DNA of 64,000 bases from Kitasatospora sp. DSM 101779 (GTDB taxonomy: Bacteria > Actinomycetota > Actinomycetes > Streptomycetales > Streptomycetaceae): positions 1,336,180-1,400,179 of the forward strand of contig NZ_JAHTIK010000001.1 of assembly GCF_025655475.1 (NCBI RefSeq). Direction: 5' to 3'. How positions within the stretch are numbered: position 1 is the stretch's first letter; each line of letters starts with the position of its first letter. The notes under the pieces were generated by a model. It worked only from the letters and a program-made list of their open reading frames with translations. It did no database searches and was not told where the DNA came from. Shown piece by piece: positions 7,390 to 16,956 of this stretch. The translations under genes and the position numbers were made by a program.

Positions 7390-7956
7390 ATGACCGGTCT
7401 GCAGGGCAGGACGGTGGCGTTCCTGGTGGCGCCGAAGGGCGCGGAGCAGGTCGAGCTGACCTCGCCGTGGGAGGCGGTGGAACGGGCCGGCGGCAGGCCC
7501 CGGCTGGTCTCCACCAAGGAGGGGACGGTCCGGGCGTTCAAGCACCTGGACCCGGGCGACACCTTCCGGGTGGACGCGGTGGTGGCGGACGTCTCGGCGG
7601 CGGACTTCGACGCCCTGGTGCTGCCCGGCGGCGTCGCCAACCCGGACTTCCTGCGGATGGACCCGCGGGCGGTCGGTTTAGTCCGGGGCTTCTTCGACCT
7701 GCGCAAGCCGGTCGCGGTGATCTGCCACGGGCCGTGGACACTGATCGAGGCGGACGCCGTCCGCGGCCGGACCCTCACCTCCTGGCCGAGCCTGCGCACC
7801 GACCTGCGGAACGCCGGCGCGCACTGGGTCGACCGGCAGGTCGCCGTCTGCCACGACGGCCCCAACACCCTGGTCTCCAGCCGCAAGCCGGACGACCTGC
7901 AGGCCTTCGAGCGGACGCTGGTCGAGGAGTTCGCCCGTACCCCCGCACACACGTGA
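7390..7956 (+). CDS. DJ-1/PfpI-family glutamine-amidotransferase-like protein (contains a TTA codon)
   Basis: 188 residues. ATG 7390 has GGAGGAAGG 9 bases upstream. The family's nucleophile elbow is clear: AVICHGPW with Cys112, preceded by VLPGGVANPDFLRMDPRAV and followed by RTLTSWPSLRTDLRNAGAHW. This is the PfpI/YhbO-type branch, proposed to act in protein repair, deglycation or stress defence. Leu97 is encoded by TTA (7678-7680), the rare codon read by the bldA tRNA in streptomycetes, so its translation may be tied to development. I saw no other in-frame TTA in the window. Confidence 0.88.
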   Translation: MTGLQGRTVAFLVAPKGAEQVELTSPWEAVERAGGRPRLVSTKEGTVRAFKHLDPGDTFRVDAVVADVSAADFDALVLPGGVANPDFLRMDPRAVGLVRGFFDLRKPVAVICHGPWTLIEADAVRGRTLTSWPSLRTDLRNAGAHWVDRQVAVCHDGPNTLVSSRKPDDLQAFERTLVEEFARTPAHT

Positions 7957-7994
7957 CGGCACACACCCGACGGCACATAGCCGACCTACACCGA

Positions 7995-8024
7995 CGGCCC
8001 GCGCCTTCCGGAAGGCGCGGGCCG
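7995..8024. terminator. 30-bp perfect palindrome, bidirectional terminator
   Basis: Two 15-bp arms (CGGCCCGCGCCTTCC and its complement) abut with no spacer between the convergent DJ-1-like gene (stop at 7956) and the DUF6296-like gene (stop at 8045). The position and strength make an intrinsic terminator for both strands likely. There is no T-run. Confidence 0.75.
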
Positions 8025-8044
8025 GCCGTGCGTGCGGGCCGCGG

Positions 8045-8275
8045 TCAGGGCATCGGGACGGCGTGCAGACAGGCATGGGTGCCGGGGCAGCCCGCCAGGG
8101 GCACGGCCACGCCTCCGGCGGCTACCTGGAAGAGCAGGGTCCCCGACTCGTCGGCGTACACCGGGCGCCCGTCGGGACCGAACGTCCCGGTCGGGCTGAC
8201 GATCACGACCTGGGGCGGTGCGTGGGTGCCGGGGGCGGTGGGCAGGGTCACGGCGTAGCGCTCGGTCGGGGGCAT
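8045..8275 (-). CDS. Small DUF6296-like protein
   Basis: 76 residues with GGAGGTGCG upstream of ATG 8275. The sequence reads as a small beta-rich domain: RYAVTLP near the start, PQVVIVSPTGTFGPDGRPVYAD in the middle, then GTLLFQVAAGGVAVPLAG. The layout resembles the DUF6296 family of short proteins from Kitasatospora and Streptomyces; that assignment is from memory of the pattern and is tentative. It ends with two cysteines (CPGTHAC). Function unknown. It lies downstream of another tiny gene on the same strand. Confidence 0.6.
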   Translation of the reverse strand: MPPTERYAVTLPTAPGTHAPPQVVIVSPTGTFGPDGRPVYADESGTLLFQVAAGGVAVPLAGCPGTHACLHAVPMP

Positions 8276-8342
8276 GACGCACCTCCTGGGGGTGCCCTGC
8301 GTCTGGACCGGCGGACCGCCGGCGAAACCTCCCCCCGGCTCG

Positions 8343-8552
8343 TCACTCCTCGTCGTCGGCGGGGTCGGCCGGCTGGTCCGGCTCCTGGTCCTCGGGCGGG
8401 GGCGGGCCGCCCTCCCCGGTCATCCGGGCGCCCGGGGTCTCGGTGGGCGGCCAGGCGTCGTCGGGGTGCTCGCGCGCGTCGTCAGGGTGCTCGCGCCCGG
8501 TGCGCGGGGGCTGGGTGCTCGAAGGCTGCGTGCTCGAAGGCTGTGTGCTCAT
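8343..8552 (-). CDS. Tiny disordered acidic/proline-rich protein
   Basis: 69 residues from ATG 8552, preceded by GAGGAGG. It opens with a threefold STQPS/STQPP repeat, then a twofold REHPDDA repeat, and closes with a Pro/Asp/Glu tail (PADPADDEE). No hydrophobic core is present, so it is expected to be intrinsically disordered. No known family was recognised. The good ribosome site and clean spacing from its neighbours support it as real. It lies 67 bp upstream of the DUF6296-like gene and may share its transcript. Confidence 0.5.
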   Translation of the reverse strand: MSTQPSSTQPSSTQPPRTGREHPDDAREHPDDAWPPTETPGARMTGEGGPPPPEDQEPDQPADPADDEE

Positions 8553-8901
8553 GGCCGGTCCTCCTCGGTGCTGGTCCTGCGCGGAGTCGTCGGCTGCCCG
8601 GCCGGCGGGGCCGGCAGCGTCGCCCGCCACGACCCGCGCCTGCCCCGCCCGGGAGGGTCCAATCCCGGGCGGGGTCGTCCCTGGGGTGCGGCGGGGCCGT
8701 CGCGGTGGCAGGGATTGGGCCCGGCGGCGGGGGGTACCCGTCGGAACGGGGGGAGCGATCGGCGGCCCCGGGCCGTGCGGCCGGTCGGCTGCGCATCGGC
8801 GCGAGCCGTCGGACCATGGACGGGGCGCCCAGCCGCCCAGGCGGCCGGTACTCCGCCCGTGTGACGACCGGTGCTCCGCCCCCCGCGACAAGGAGGACGC
8901 C
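8553..8901. other. Divergent intergenic region with a partial DevR-like box
   Basis: 349 bp between two divergent small genes. It holds GGGCCGTGCGGCCG (8770-8783), 13 of 14 to GGGCC-N4-GGCCC, and a GGGTACCC palindrome at 8732-8739 that would fit a SigB-type -10 but has no convincing -35 on either strand. AAGGAGGACGCC before ATG 8902 is the ribosome site of the downstream gene. Nothing else was recognised. Confidence 0.4.
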
Positions 8902-9156
8902 ATGACCGTCCCCGTCCCTCCGGGACCGGACGTCGGACCGGTGCCCGACCCGGCACCGCCCGGCCCTCCCCCGCCCGTCCCCGTGCCCCCGGTGCCTCCG
9001 GGGCCCGAGCCGGTGCCCCCGGGTCCGGCCCCGGTACCTCCCGCTCCGCCCGCGCCGGGGCCCGACCCGGCCCCGCCGGACCCGGTGCCACCGGTTCCCG
9101 GCCCGGATCCGCAGCCGGCCCCGGCGGGCGGTCCGGCGAGAGGTCCGGTCCGGTGA
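8902..9156 (+). CDS. Extreme polyproline small protein, translationally coupled to a GCS2 ligase
   Basis: 84 residues starting MTVPVPPGPD, nearly half of them proline, with PPPP and many PPG/PPx motifs that stall ribosomes unless EF-P acts. The remaining residues are mostly Gly, Val, Ala and Asp. AAGGAGG lies 5 bases before ATG 8902. The stop shares bases with the GTG start of the next gene (GTGA), so downstream translation may depend on passage through this ORF. It could be a disordered protein or mainly a translational leader. It shares its N-terminus style with the products at 6871 and 21817. Confidence 0.6.
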   Translation: MTVPVPPGPDVGPVPDPAPPGPPPPVPVPPVPPGPEPVPPGPAPVPPAPPAPGPDPAPPDPVPPVPGPDPQPAPAGGPARGPVR

Positions 9157-10301
9157 CGGCCGGGGCCCGACCCCGCCGGGGGTTGGAGGTGCCGACGGTG
9201 GGCGTCGAGGAGGAGTTCCTGCTCGTCGACCGGCACTCCCGGCTGCCCGTCGGCCGCGCGCCCGGTGTCGTCAAGGAGGCCTCGGACGTGCTGGGCGAGC
9301 AGGTCCAGACCGAGTTCTTCACCTCGCAGGCCGAGGTGTGCACCCGCCCCGCGCGGAGCCTGCCGGAGCTGCGCGCCGACCTGGTGCACCTGCGGGCGGT
9401 GCTGCGCGAGGCCGCCGCGGGCGCGGACTGCCGGCCGGTCGGCACCGCCATGCCCGTGATCACGGACGAGCAGCCTCCGGCGATCACCGATTCGGCGCGC
9501 TACCGGCGGATCAGCGCGCACGTCGGCGCGGTGGCGTCCAGCGCGGAGGGCCTGGTCTGCGGCTGCCACGTGCACGTCGGGGTGCCGTGCCGGGCTCGGG
9601 CGCTGGCGCTGAACAACCTGATGCGGCCGTGGCTGCCGATCGTCCAGGCGCTCGCGGTGAACTCGCCGTTCAGTGCGGGGCGGGACACCGGCTACGCCAG
9701 CTGGCGCCACGCCTTCTACCGGCGCTGGCCGACGGTCGGCCCGGCGCCACGGCTCGACGAGCCCGCGTACCGGGCGACGGTCGGCGGGCTGCTGGAGGCC
9801 GGGGTGATCCTCGACACCGCGATGATCTACTGGTACTCGCGTCCGTCCGAGCACGTCCCGACCCTGGAGGTCAGGGTCGCCGACACCAGCGCGGACGTGA
9901 ACACCACGGTGCTGCTCGCGGCCCTGGTGCGCGGCCTCGCCACCACGATGCTGGCCGAGCTGCCCGAGGATCCGGACGCGGCCGGGCCCGCCGAGACGGG
10001 TGCCGACACGACGGCGATGATCGACGCCGCGCACTGGTCGGCCGCGTTGTCCGGCATCGACGGCAACGGACCCGACCCGGTGACCGGCCAGATCGCGCCG
10101 ATGCGGCACCTGGTGGAGCTGCTGGTCGAGCGCGCCCGGCCCGGTCTGGAGGCCGCCGGGGACCTCGGCACCGTCCGCCAGTTGCTGGCCGGCCTGTGCA
10201 CGGCCGGGACGGGTGCCGACCGCCAGCGGGCCGCCTTCGCCCGGCGCGGCCGCTACGGCGACGTGGTGGACGAACTGGCCGCCCTGACCGCCGAGGCCTG
10301 A
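9153..10301 (+). CDS. Glutamate-cysteine ligase-like carboxylate-amine ligase (GCS2/YbdK family)
   Basis: 382 residues from GTG 9153, which overlaps the upstream stop. GTG 9198, with GGAGGT 7 bases upstream, would give a start at GVEEEFLLVD and is a strong alternative. Family features are the N-terminal GVEEEFLLVD (metal/ATP Glu residues), the EFFTSQAEVCT segment, the CGCHVHVGV strand with paired histidines and the LEVRVADTSADVNTT motif near residue 260. These enzymes form an amide between glutamate (or a similar carboxylate) and an amine such as cysteine, using ATP. The true substrate in actinomycetes is often unknown. The C-terminal 100 residues are helical, as usual for the family. Confidence 0.86.
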   Translation: MTAGARPRRGLEVPTVGVEEEFLLVDRHSRLPVGRAPGVVKEASDVLGEQVQTEFFTSQAEVCTRPARSLPELRADLVHLRAVLREAAAGADCRPVGTAMPVITDEQPPAITDSARYRRISAHVGAVASSAEGLVCGCHVHVGVPCRARALALNNLMRPWLPIVQALAVNSPFSAGRDTGYASWRHAFYRRWPTVGPAPRLDEPAYRATVGGLLEAGVILDTAMIYWYSRPSEHVPTLEVRVADTSADVNTTVLLAALVRGLATTMLAELPEDPDAAGPAETGADTTAMIDAAHWSAALSGIDGNGPDPVTGQIAPMRHLVELLVERARPGLEAAGDLGTVRQLLAGLCTAGTGADRQRAAFARRGRYGDVVDELAALTAEA

Positions 10302-10340
10302 TCCTGCCGGAACCTGCTCGCGCCGAGCTGGCCCGCCGAC

Positions 10341-12671
10341 TCAAACGTCCGCCGGGTCCTTCGGGTCGTCCGGGTCGTCCGGGTCGGCGCGGACGGCGAT
10401 CAGGCAGGTGTCGTCGTCGGTGTCCGAGCGGCTGTGCTCCAGGAGGGTGTCGAGCCACGCGCCGAGGTCGGGGCCGGGCGGGCCGGCCGCCACCAGCAGC
10501 TGGCGCAGCGACTCCTCGTCGGCGGTGCCGCGCTGCTCGATCAGCCCGTCGGTGTACAGCAGCAGCACGTCGCCGGGCTCCAACGGCAGGGCCAGCTCCT
10601 CGTACCGCGCGTCGGGGGCGGCGCCGAGCAGCAGGCCGCGGGGCAGTGGCAGCACCACGGGCCGGCCGGCTCGCAGCAGGACGGGCGGCGGGTGCCCGGC
10701 GCGGGCCCAGTGCAGGGTGCGGGTCCGCGGGTCGAAACGGGCGCAGACCGCGGTGGCGGTGGCCGGGTCGGGCAGGGCGAGGGCGGTGAGGTTGAGCCAC
10801 TCCAGCAGCCGGGCGGGGCCGGCGCCGGTGACGGCGAGCCCGCGCAGCGCGTTGCGCAGCGCGACCATCCCGGTGGCCGCCTCGACGCCGTGCCCGGCGA
10901 GGTCTCCGACGGAGAGCAGCGCGCCGCCGTCGGGCAGCGGCAGGATGTCGTACCAGTCGCCGCCGACCCGTTCGCGTTCGACGGCGGGCCGGTAGCGGAC
11001 GGCGGCTTGCAGTCGGGCGCCGGCCAGCGGCGGCGGCCCGGGCGGCAGGATCGCCTCCTGGAGACGCAGGGTGAGGCTCTGCCGCTGGACGGCTTCGAGT
11101 TCGCTGTCGGCGAGGCGTTCGCGGGTGGCGGCGAGGGCGACCTCGGTCCGGTGCTGGTCGGAGACGTCCTGGCCGGCGCCGCGGACGAGCACCACCCGGC
11201 CGGCGGGGTCGGTGACGGGTTCGGCGACGATCCGGGCGTAGCGGGCGGGCCTGCCGGGTGGCAGCAGCCGGAAGACGGCGGAGGCGGCCCGGCCCTCCTG
11301 CAGGACGCCGTGGGCGAGCCGCTGGACGGCCCGGCGGTCGTCGGGGTGGACGTGTGCCGGGAGGGCGGCGAGCGGCACGGGGGTGGCGTCCGGCGGCAGC
11401 CCGTGCAGCGCGAACATCCGCTCGTTCCACAGGATGTCGCCGCTGACGAGGTCCTCCTCGAAGCCGCCGACCCGGGCCAGCCGCTGGGCGGAGTGGACGA
11501 GGCCGCCGAGCCGGGCGTCGGCGTCCTCGATCTGCCAGCTGACCAGGAGGTGGCCGTCGGTGCGGGCGGCGCCGATCCGGGCGACGACCGGCAGCCGGGA
11601 CAGGTCGTCGGTGAGGAAGGTGAGCACGAACCGCTCGCGGACGGGTTCGCCGGTGGCGAGCACGGCAGCCAGCCGGTCGAGCAGGCCGTGGCTGCTGGCG
11701 AGCGGGTAGGCCTCCAGCAGGGTGCTGCCCTCGATGCGGTACCGGGGGCGGCCGGCCGGGTCGCGGAAGCGGTGGTTGGTGCGCAGGATGCGGAAGTCGG
11801 CGGCCCGGCCGTCGCCGCCGTCGAGCGGGGCGAGCAGCAGCGCCGGGTCGAGGACGGCCTCCAGGGCGGCGGTGTCGGCGGCCGGTGGTTCGGGCCGTGC
11901 TTCCGGGGGCGCGGTGTCGACGGTGACGGCGAAGACCTCGGCGAGGCCGCGCAGGCGGGCCGGCGCGGCGGCCGGCAGCGGGCTCGGGCGCTCCGCCCAG
12001 CCGAGTTCGAGGACGCCCAGCAGGCGGCCGCGGCGGCGCATCGGCAGGGCGAGCCGGTGCGGTGCGGTGGCCCGGCCGGCGGTGGGCAGGTCGGTGGCGG
12101 CGGGCCCGTCCTCCGGCCACATCCCGGAGTCGCTGCGGGCGGCGAGCCGGGCCGGGATGTCGATGTCGGGCGGCACGTGGCGCCAGGCGCGGACGTCCTC
12201 GGGGGCGAGGCCGGCGTGTCCGAGCAGGGTGAGGCCGCCGCCCGGCTCGGCGCCCCAGATCACGGCGGTGTCGGCGGCCAGCAGGTCGGCCGTCCGGTCG
12301 AGCAGGGCGCGGGCCGCGGTGTCCGCCTCGGTGGGTGGCGCGGGCGGCTCGCGGACGCCGGCGGCGGGGCTCTCGCCGAGGCTCGGTGCGTCGGCGGCGG
12401 TCGCGCCGACGATCTCGGCGGCGAGCCGGTCGGCGGGGACGCCGGCCTCGGCGGCGAGGTCGTCGAGCTGGGCGGCGGCGTCGGCGGGCGGGCAGCGCAG
12501 CCGCTCGGCGAGCATGCCGGTGGCGATCTCGACGACCGGCCGGACGGCGAGCCGTTCGCGGAGCAGGTCGCGTTCCGCCTCCAGTCGCCGCAGCGCGAGG
12601 GCGAGCCGGTCGGCCGCCGCCTCGGCGCGGTCGCGGGGCACCCCGGTGCCGGCGGGGCCGGTGCGGTCCAC
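10341..12671 (-). CDS. ANTAR-GAF-PAS-PP2C (SpoIIE-type) serine phosphatase
   Basis: 776 residues from GTG 12671, 5 bp after the stop of the hybrid kinase gene. The domains are: an ANTAR-like helical segment at about 20-90 (VEIATGMLAERLRCPPADAAAQL); GAF at about 120-265; one or two PAS-type domains at about 280-520, the second with an LVSGDILWNERMFALHGL segment; a short coiled coil; and PP2C/SpoIIE at about 555-770. The PP2C metal motifs GGDWYDILPLPDGG, SVGDLAGHG, TDGLIEQRG and DDDTCLIAVR are intact, so it should be active. It most likely dephosphorylates a STAS anti-anti-sigma protein in the SigB partner-switching pathway encoded next to it. Confidence 0.9.
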   Translation of the reverse strand: MDRTGPAGTGVPRDRAEAAADRLALALRRLEAERDLLRERLAVRPVVEIATGMLAERLRCPPADAAAQLDDLAAEAGVPADRLAAEIVGATAADAPSLGESPAAGVREPPAPPTEADTAARALLDRTADLLAADTAVIWGAEPGGGLTLLGHAGLAPEDVRAWRHVPPDIDIPARLAARSDSGMWPEDGPAATDLPTAGRATAPHRLALPMRRRGRLLGVLELGWAERPSPLPAAAPARLRGLAEVFAVTVDTAPPEARPEPPAADTAALEAVLDPALLLAPLDGGDGRAADFRILRTNHRFRDPAGRPRYRIEGSTLLEAYPLASSHGLLDRLAAVLATGEPVRERFVLTFLTDDLSRLPVVARIGAARTDGHLLVSWQIEDADARLGGLVHSAQRLARVGGFEEDLVSGDILWNERMFALHGLPPDATPVPLAALPAHVHPDDRRAVQRLAHGVLQEGRAASAVFRLLPPGRPARYARIVAEPVTDPAGRVVLVRGAGQDVSDQHRTEVALAATRERLADSELEAVQRQSLTLRLQEAILPPGPPPLAGARLQAAVRYRPAVERERVGGDWYDILPLPDGGALLSVGDLAGHGVEAATGMVALRNALRGLAVTGAGPARLLEWLNLTALALPDPATATAVCARFDPRTRTLHWARAGHPPPVLLRAGRPVVLPLPRGLLLGAAPDARYEELALPLEPGDVLLLYTDGLIEQRGTADEESLRQLLVAAGPPGPDLGAWLDTLLEHSRSDTDDDTCLIAVRADPDDPDDPKDPADV

Positions 12672-12676
12672 GGTGG

Positions 12677-15600
12677 TCAGCCGTCCAGCCAGTGGAGGAT
12701 GCGGGCGAGCAGGTACTCGGTGTCGACGGGTTTGGTGATGTAGTCGTTGGCGCCGGCGGCGAGGCTGCGGGCCCGGTCGCCGGGCATCGCCTTGGCGGTG
12801 AGGGCGATGATCGGGACGTCGGAGAGCCCGGCCTCCTTGCGGATGGCCGCGGTGGCGGCGTCGCCGTCCATCTCGGGCATCATCACGTCCATCAGGACGA
12901 GGTCGGTCTCGGGGTGGCCGCGCAGCACGTCCAGGCCGGTGCGGCCGTTCTCGGCGTGCAGGACGCGGGCGCCGTCCAGTTCGAGCATGCCGGTGACGGC
13001 GAAGACGTTCCGGGTGTCGTCGTCGACGATCAGGACGGTGCGGCCGGCCAGCCGGGCGCGGTGCACGGGTGCCGGAGCGGTCGGAGCGGCGGTGGGCGGG
13101 CTCGGCGGCAGTGCCGTGGCCGTCCTGATCCGGGCGCGCAGGTCGTCGAGGCCTGCGGCCGCCGCGGGCAGGTCGGGTGTGTCCGGTGCGTCGGGCCGGT
13201 CGGGGTCGAGGGACCGCTCGGAGTGGCCGATCACGACGGGCCCGTCGGTGCGCAGGGCGTCGAGGACGGGCCGCAGCCGTTCGGCGGGCAGGTCGAGGTC
13301 GACGACGGCGCACTGCCACGGACCGCGGTTCAGCGCGTCCCGGAGTTCCTCGGTGTCGCGGACGGTGCGGATCTCGGCGGGCGGGTCGCGGTGGGCGGTG
13401 GCGCTGGCCGTGACGGCGGTGAGCAGACCGGGCGGGTCCGCCTCGACGACGAACAGCCGGGCCGGGCGCGGCGGTGCGGCCTCGGCGAACGCCCCGATCA
13501 CGGCGCCGGGCAGGTGGAGGGTGAAGCAGCTGCCCTCGCCGAGGGTGCTGCGGGAGGTGAGGGTGCCGCCGAGCAGGTGGGCGAGTTCGCGGCTGATGGA
13601 GAGTCCGAGGCCGGTGCCGCCGTACCGGCGGCTGGTGGTGCCGTCGGCCTGCTGGAATGCGCCGAAGATGGACTCCAGGTGCTGCTCGGCGATGCCGATG
13701 CCGGTGTCGGTGACCCGGAAGGCGAGGCTGCCCGGCGGTACGGCGCCGTCGGTGCCGCTCTCCTCCTCCGGGGCGGAGGGCTCGATCCGCAGCTCGACCC
13801 GGCCGCGGTCGGTGAACTTGACGGCGTTGGACAGCAGGTTGCGCAGGATCTGCCGCAGCCGTGCCTGGTCGGTGTGCAGGGTGTCCGGGAGGCCGGGGGC
13901 GGTGGCGACGGTGAACTCGAGGCGCTTCTGCCCGGCGAGCGGCCGGAAGGTCGACTCGACGTAGTCGAGGAGTTCGCGCAGCGGGAAGTGTTCGACGTGG
14001 ATGTCCATCTTCCCGGCCTCGACCTTGGAGAGGTCGAGGATGTCGTTGATCAGCTGCAGCAGGTCGGAGCCGGCGGAGTGGATGATCTCGGCGTACTCGA
14101 CCTGTTTGGCCGTCAGGTTGCCGTTCGGGTTCTGGGAGAGCAGCTGGGCGAGGATGAGCAGGCTGTTCAGCGGGGTGCGCAGCTCGTGGCTCATGTTGGC
14201 GAGGAACTCGGACTTGTACATGGACGTGCGGGCGAGCTGCTGGGCGCGCGCCTCGAGTTCGCGGCGGGCCTGCTCGATCTCCAGGTTCTTGGTCTCGATG
14301 TCGCGGTTCTGCGCGGCCAGCAGGTCGGCCTTCTCCTCGAGTTCGGCGTTGGAGTCGCGCAACTCCTGCTGGCCGTTCTGGAGTTCCTCGGAGCGGGCGC
14401 GCAGTTCGGCGGTGAGCCGCTGGGACTCCTCGAGGAGCTCGTCGGTGCGGGCGTTGGCGAGCAGCATGCTGAGGTTGGCGCCGAGGGCCTCGGTGAAGCG
14501 GCCGAGGAAGTCGCGGTGCACCTCGGTGAAGCGGTGCAGCGAGGCGATCTCGACGACGCCGAGCAGCTGGTCCTCGACGGTGATCGGCAGCACGACGAGG
14601 GCGCGCGGCGGGGCGGCACCGAGGCTGGAGGAGATGGCGGCGTAGCCGTCGGGCAGGTCGGCGACGGCGAGCGGGCGCCGGGTGAGTGCGGCCTGGCCGA
14701 CCAGCGACTCGCCGAGCCGCAACCGCGGCGGGCAGTCGCCGGCGGGCCGCCCGTAGCTGCTGACCAGGACGAGTGCGGTGCCGTCGGCGGTGTCCTCGGC
14801 GAGGTAGAAGGTGCCGTACTGGGCGCCGACCAGCGGGGTGAGTTCGTTCATGATGAGGTCGGCGACGGCGGTCAGGTCGCGGTGGCCCTGGACGAGTGCG
14901 GTGAGCCGGGCGAGGTTGGTCTTCAGCCAGTCCTGTTCCTGGTTGGCGCGGGTGGTCTCGCGCAGGGACTCCACCATGGCGTTGATGTTGTCCTTGAGGT
15001 CGGCGACCTCGCCGGAGGCGTCGACGGTGATGGAGCGGGTCAGGTCGCCCTCGGCGACGGCGCCGGTGACCTCGGCGATGGCGCGGACCTGCCGGGTGAG
15101 GTTCCCGGCGAGTTCGTTGACGTTCTCGGTGAGGCGCTTCCAGGTGCCGGAGACGCCCTCGACCTCGGCCTGGCCGCCGAGCCGGCCCTCGCTGCCTACC
15201 TCGCGGGCCACCCGGGTGACCTCGGCGGCGAACGAGGACAGCTGGTCGACCATGGTGTTGATGGTGGTCTTGAGCTCCAGGATCTCGCCGCGGGCGTCGA
15301 CGTCGATCTTGCGGTTGAGGTCGCCGCGGGCGACGGCGGTGGTGACCTGGGCGATGTTGCGGACCTGGCTGGTCAGGTTGTGCGCCATGAAGTTGACGTT
15401 GTCGGTGAGGTCCTTCCAGGTGCCGGCCACGTTGGGCACGGTGGCCTGCCCGCCGAGGATGCCCTCGGTGCCGACCTCGCGGGCCACCCGGGTCACCTCG
15501 CCGGCGAAGGCGGAGAGCGTGTCGACCATGGTGTTGATCACGTCGGTGAGGGCGGCGACCTCGCCCTTGGCCTCGACGGTGATCTTCTGGCCGAGGTCGC

Positions 15601-16858
15601 CGCGGGCGACGGCGGTGGCGACCTGGGCGATCGAACGGACCTGCCCGGTCAGGTTGGACGCCATCACGTTGACGTTGTCGGTCAGGTCCTTCCAGGTGCC
15701 GGAGGCGCCCCGGACGGTGGCCTGCCCGCCGAGGTTGCCCTCGGTGCCCACCTCGCGCGCGACGCGGGTGACCTCGTCCGCGAACGCGGAGAGCTGGTCG
15801 ACCATGGTGTTGATGGTCTCCTTCAGCTCCAGGATCTCGCCGCGCGCATCGACCCGGATCTTCTGGCCGAGGTCGCCCCGGGCCACGGCCGTCGTCACCT
15901 CGGCGATCGAGCGGACCTGGGCGGTGAGGTTGCCGGCCATCGAGTTGACCGAGTCGGTGAGGTCCCGCCAGGTCCCGGACACGTCCCGCACGTCCGCCTG
16001 ACCGCCGAGCCGCCCCTCCGTCCCCACCTCACGGGCCACCCGGGTCACCTCGCCGGCGAACGCCGACAGCCGGTCGACCATCGTGTTCACCGTGTCCTTG
16101 AGCTCCAGGATCTCCCCGCGGGCCGCGACCCCGATCTTCTGCGTCAGATCACCCTCCGCCACGGCGGTGGCGACCTGGGCGATCGAGCGGACCTGGGCGG
16201 TGAGGTTGCCGGCCATCGAGTTGACCGAGTCGGTGAGGTCCCGCCAGGTCCCGGACACGTCCCGCACGTCCGCCTGACCGCCGAGCCGCCCCTCCGTCCC
16301 CACCTCACGGGCCACCCGGGTCACCTCGCCGGCGAACGCCGACAGCCGGTCGACCATCGTGTTCACCGTGTCCTTGAGCTCCAGGATCTCCCCGCGGGCC
16401 GCCACCTCGATCTTCTGCGTCAGATCACCCTCCGCCACCGCCGTGGTGACCTGGGCGATGTTGCGGACCTGGGTGGTCAGGTTGCCGGCCATCGCGTTCA
16501 CCGAGTCGGTCAGCTCGCGCCAGGTGCCCGAGACGCCCTCGACCTCGGCCTGCCCGCCGAGCCGGCCCTCGCTGCCGACCTCGCGGGCGACCCGGGTGAC
16601 CTCGGCCGTCACCCGGGAGAGCTGGTCGGCCATGCCGTTGAACACCTCGGCGATCTCGCCGAGCAGCCCGGGGCCGCCGGACGGCAGCCGGGTGCCGAAG
16701 TCCCCGTCGCGGACGGCCGTCAGCCCGGCGAGCAGCCGGCGCAGGTCCTCCTCGGGCAGCGCCCCGGGTGCGTCCGCGGGTTGGGGGCCGGCGGGCCGCA
16801 GGAAGCGGCCGGCGGCCCGGTCGGGTCCGTGGGGATCGGGCGGGATCGGTCGGTTCAT
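12677..16858 (-). CDS. Multi-HAMP hybrid sensor histidine kinase with two receiver-like domains
   Basis: 1393 residues with no transmembrane segment. A Pro-rich 35-residue start and a first HAMP-like half are followed by six near-identical 92-residue HAMP-type repeats (86-637) built around [17 protein letters not shown] and GDL-QKI. Then come GAF (about 650-800), a long coiled coil (about 800-885), HisKA with His891 in [14 protein letters not shown], HATPase (about 1000-1120; [15 protein letters not shown]), a degenerate receiver (about 1130-1230) and an intact receiver with Asp1324 ([13 protein letters not shown]). The architecture matches cytoplasmic osmo-/oxidative-stress kinases such as streptomycete OsaA and fungal group III kinases. 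GAGGACG precedes ATG 16858. The response output is probably phosphotransfer to a partner not in the window. Confidence 0.93.
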   Translation of the reverse strand: MNRPIPPDPHGPDRAAGRFLRPAGPQPADAPGALPEEDLRRLLAGLTAVRDGDFGTRLPSGGPGLLGEIAEVFNGMADQLSRVTAEVTRVAREVGSEGRLGGQAEVEGVSGTWRELTDSVNAMAGNLTTQVRNIAQVTTAVAEGDLTQKIEVAARGEILELKDTVNTMVDRLSAFAGEVTRVAREVGTEGRLGGQADVRDVSGTWRDLTDSVNSMAGNLTAQVRSIAQVATAVAEGDLTQKIGVAARGEILELKDTVNTMVDRLSAFAGEVTRVAREVGTEGRLGGQADVRDVSGTWRDLTDSVNSMAGNLTAQVRSIAEVTTAVARGDLGQKIRVDARGEILELKETINTMVDQLSAFADEVTRVAREVGTEGNLGGQATVRGASGTWKDLTDNVNVMASNLTGQVRSIAQVATAVARGDLGQKITVEAKGEVAALTDVINTMVDTLSAFAGEVTRVAREVGTEGILGGQATVPNVAGTWKDLTDNVNFMAHNLTSQVRNIAQVTTAVARGDLNRKIDVDARGEILELKTTINTMVDQLSSFAAEVTRVAREVGSEGRLGGQAEVEGVSGTWKRLTENVNELAGNLTRQVRAIAEVTGAVAEGDLTRSITVDASGEVADLKDNINAMVESLRETTRANQEQDWLKTNLARLTALVQGHRDLTAVADLIMNELTPLVGAQYGTFYLAEDTADGTALVLVSSYGRPAGDCPPRLRLGESLVGQAALTRRPLAVADLPDGYAAISSSLGAAPPRALVVLPITVEDQLLGVVEIASLHRFTEVHRDFLGRFTEALGANLSMLLANARTDELLEESQRLTAELRARSEELQNGQQELRDSNAELEEKADLLAAQNRDIETKNLEIEQARRELEARAQQLARTSMYKSEFLANMSHELRTPLNSLLILAQLLSQNPNGNLTAKQVEYAEIIHSAGSDLLQLINDILDLSKVEAGKMDIHVEHFPLRELLDYVESTFRPLAGQKRLEFTVATAPGLPDTLHTDQARLRQILRNLLSNAVKFTDRGRVELRIEPSAPEEESGTDGAVPPGSLAFRVTDTGIGIAEQHLESIFGAFQQADGTTSRRYGGTGLGLSISRELAHLLGGTLTSRSTLGEGSCFTLHLPGAVIGAFAEAAPPRPARLFVVEADPPGLLTAVTASATAHRDPPAEIRTVRDTEELRDALNRGPWQCAVVDLDLPAERLRPVLDALRTDGPVVIGHSERSLDPDRPDAPDTPDLPAAAAGLDDLRARIRTATALPPSPPTAAPTAPAPVHRARLAGRTVLIVDDDTRNVFAVTGMLELDGARVLHAENGRTGLDVLRGHPETDLVLMDVMMPEMDGDAATAAIRKEAGLSDVPIIALTAKAMPGDRARSLAAGANDYITKPVDTEYLLARILHWLDG
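15902..16126. repeat. 225-bp exact repeat, copy A (pairs with 16178-16402)
   Basis: These 225 bp are identical to 16178-16402, exactly one 276-bp HAMP unit away. The identity is at DNA level, including silent positions, which indicates recent duplication or gene conversion inside the kinase gene. Confidence 0.92.
16178..16402. repeat. 225-bp exact repeat, copy B (pairs with 15902-16126)
   Basis: Second copy of the exact 225-bp repeat in the HAMP-encoding array. Identity stops at the codons for IG/IE, just before the GEILELK helix region of each unit is complete. Confidence 0.92.
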
Positions 16859-16956
16859 CGTCGTCCTCGGCACGGTTCGGCACGTCCGGACGGTGTCCTC
16901 GCATCCACTCTGCCACCGCTGCCCGCAGGGGCGCCCCGCCGCGGGCGCGGATGCGC

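Larger units (their letters stand above)
14948..16603 (-). repeat. Six tandem 276-bp units encoding the HAMP array
   Basis: Each unit encodes 92 residues of the kinase at 12677-16858. The units differ in protein sequence by a few to about 40 percent, and units two and three are nearly identical. Unit length is constant, so the array has grown or been homogenised in frame. Confidence 0.9.

Noticed and set aside
8732-8739. GGGTACCC as a SigB-type -10 element
   Set aside because: No suitable GNNT element lies 14-16 bp upstream on either strand.
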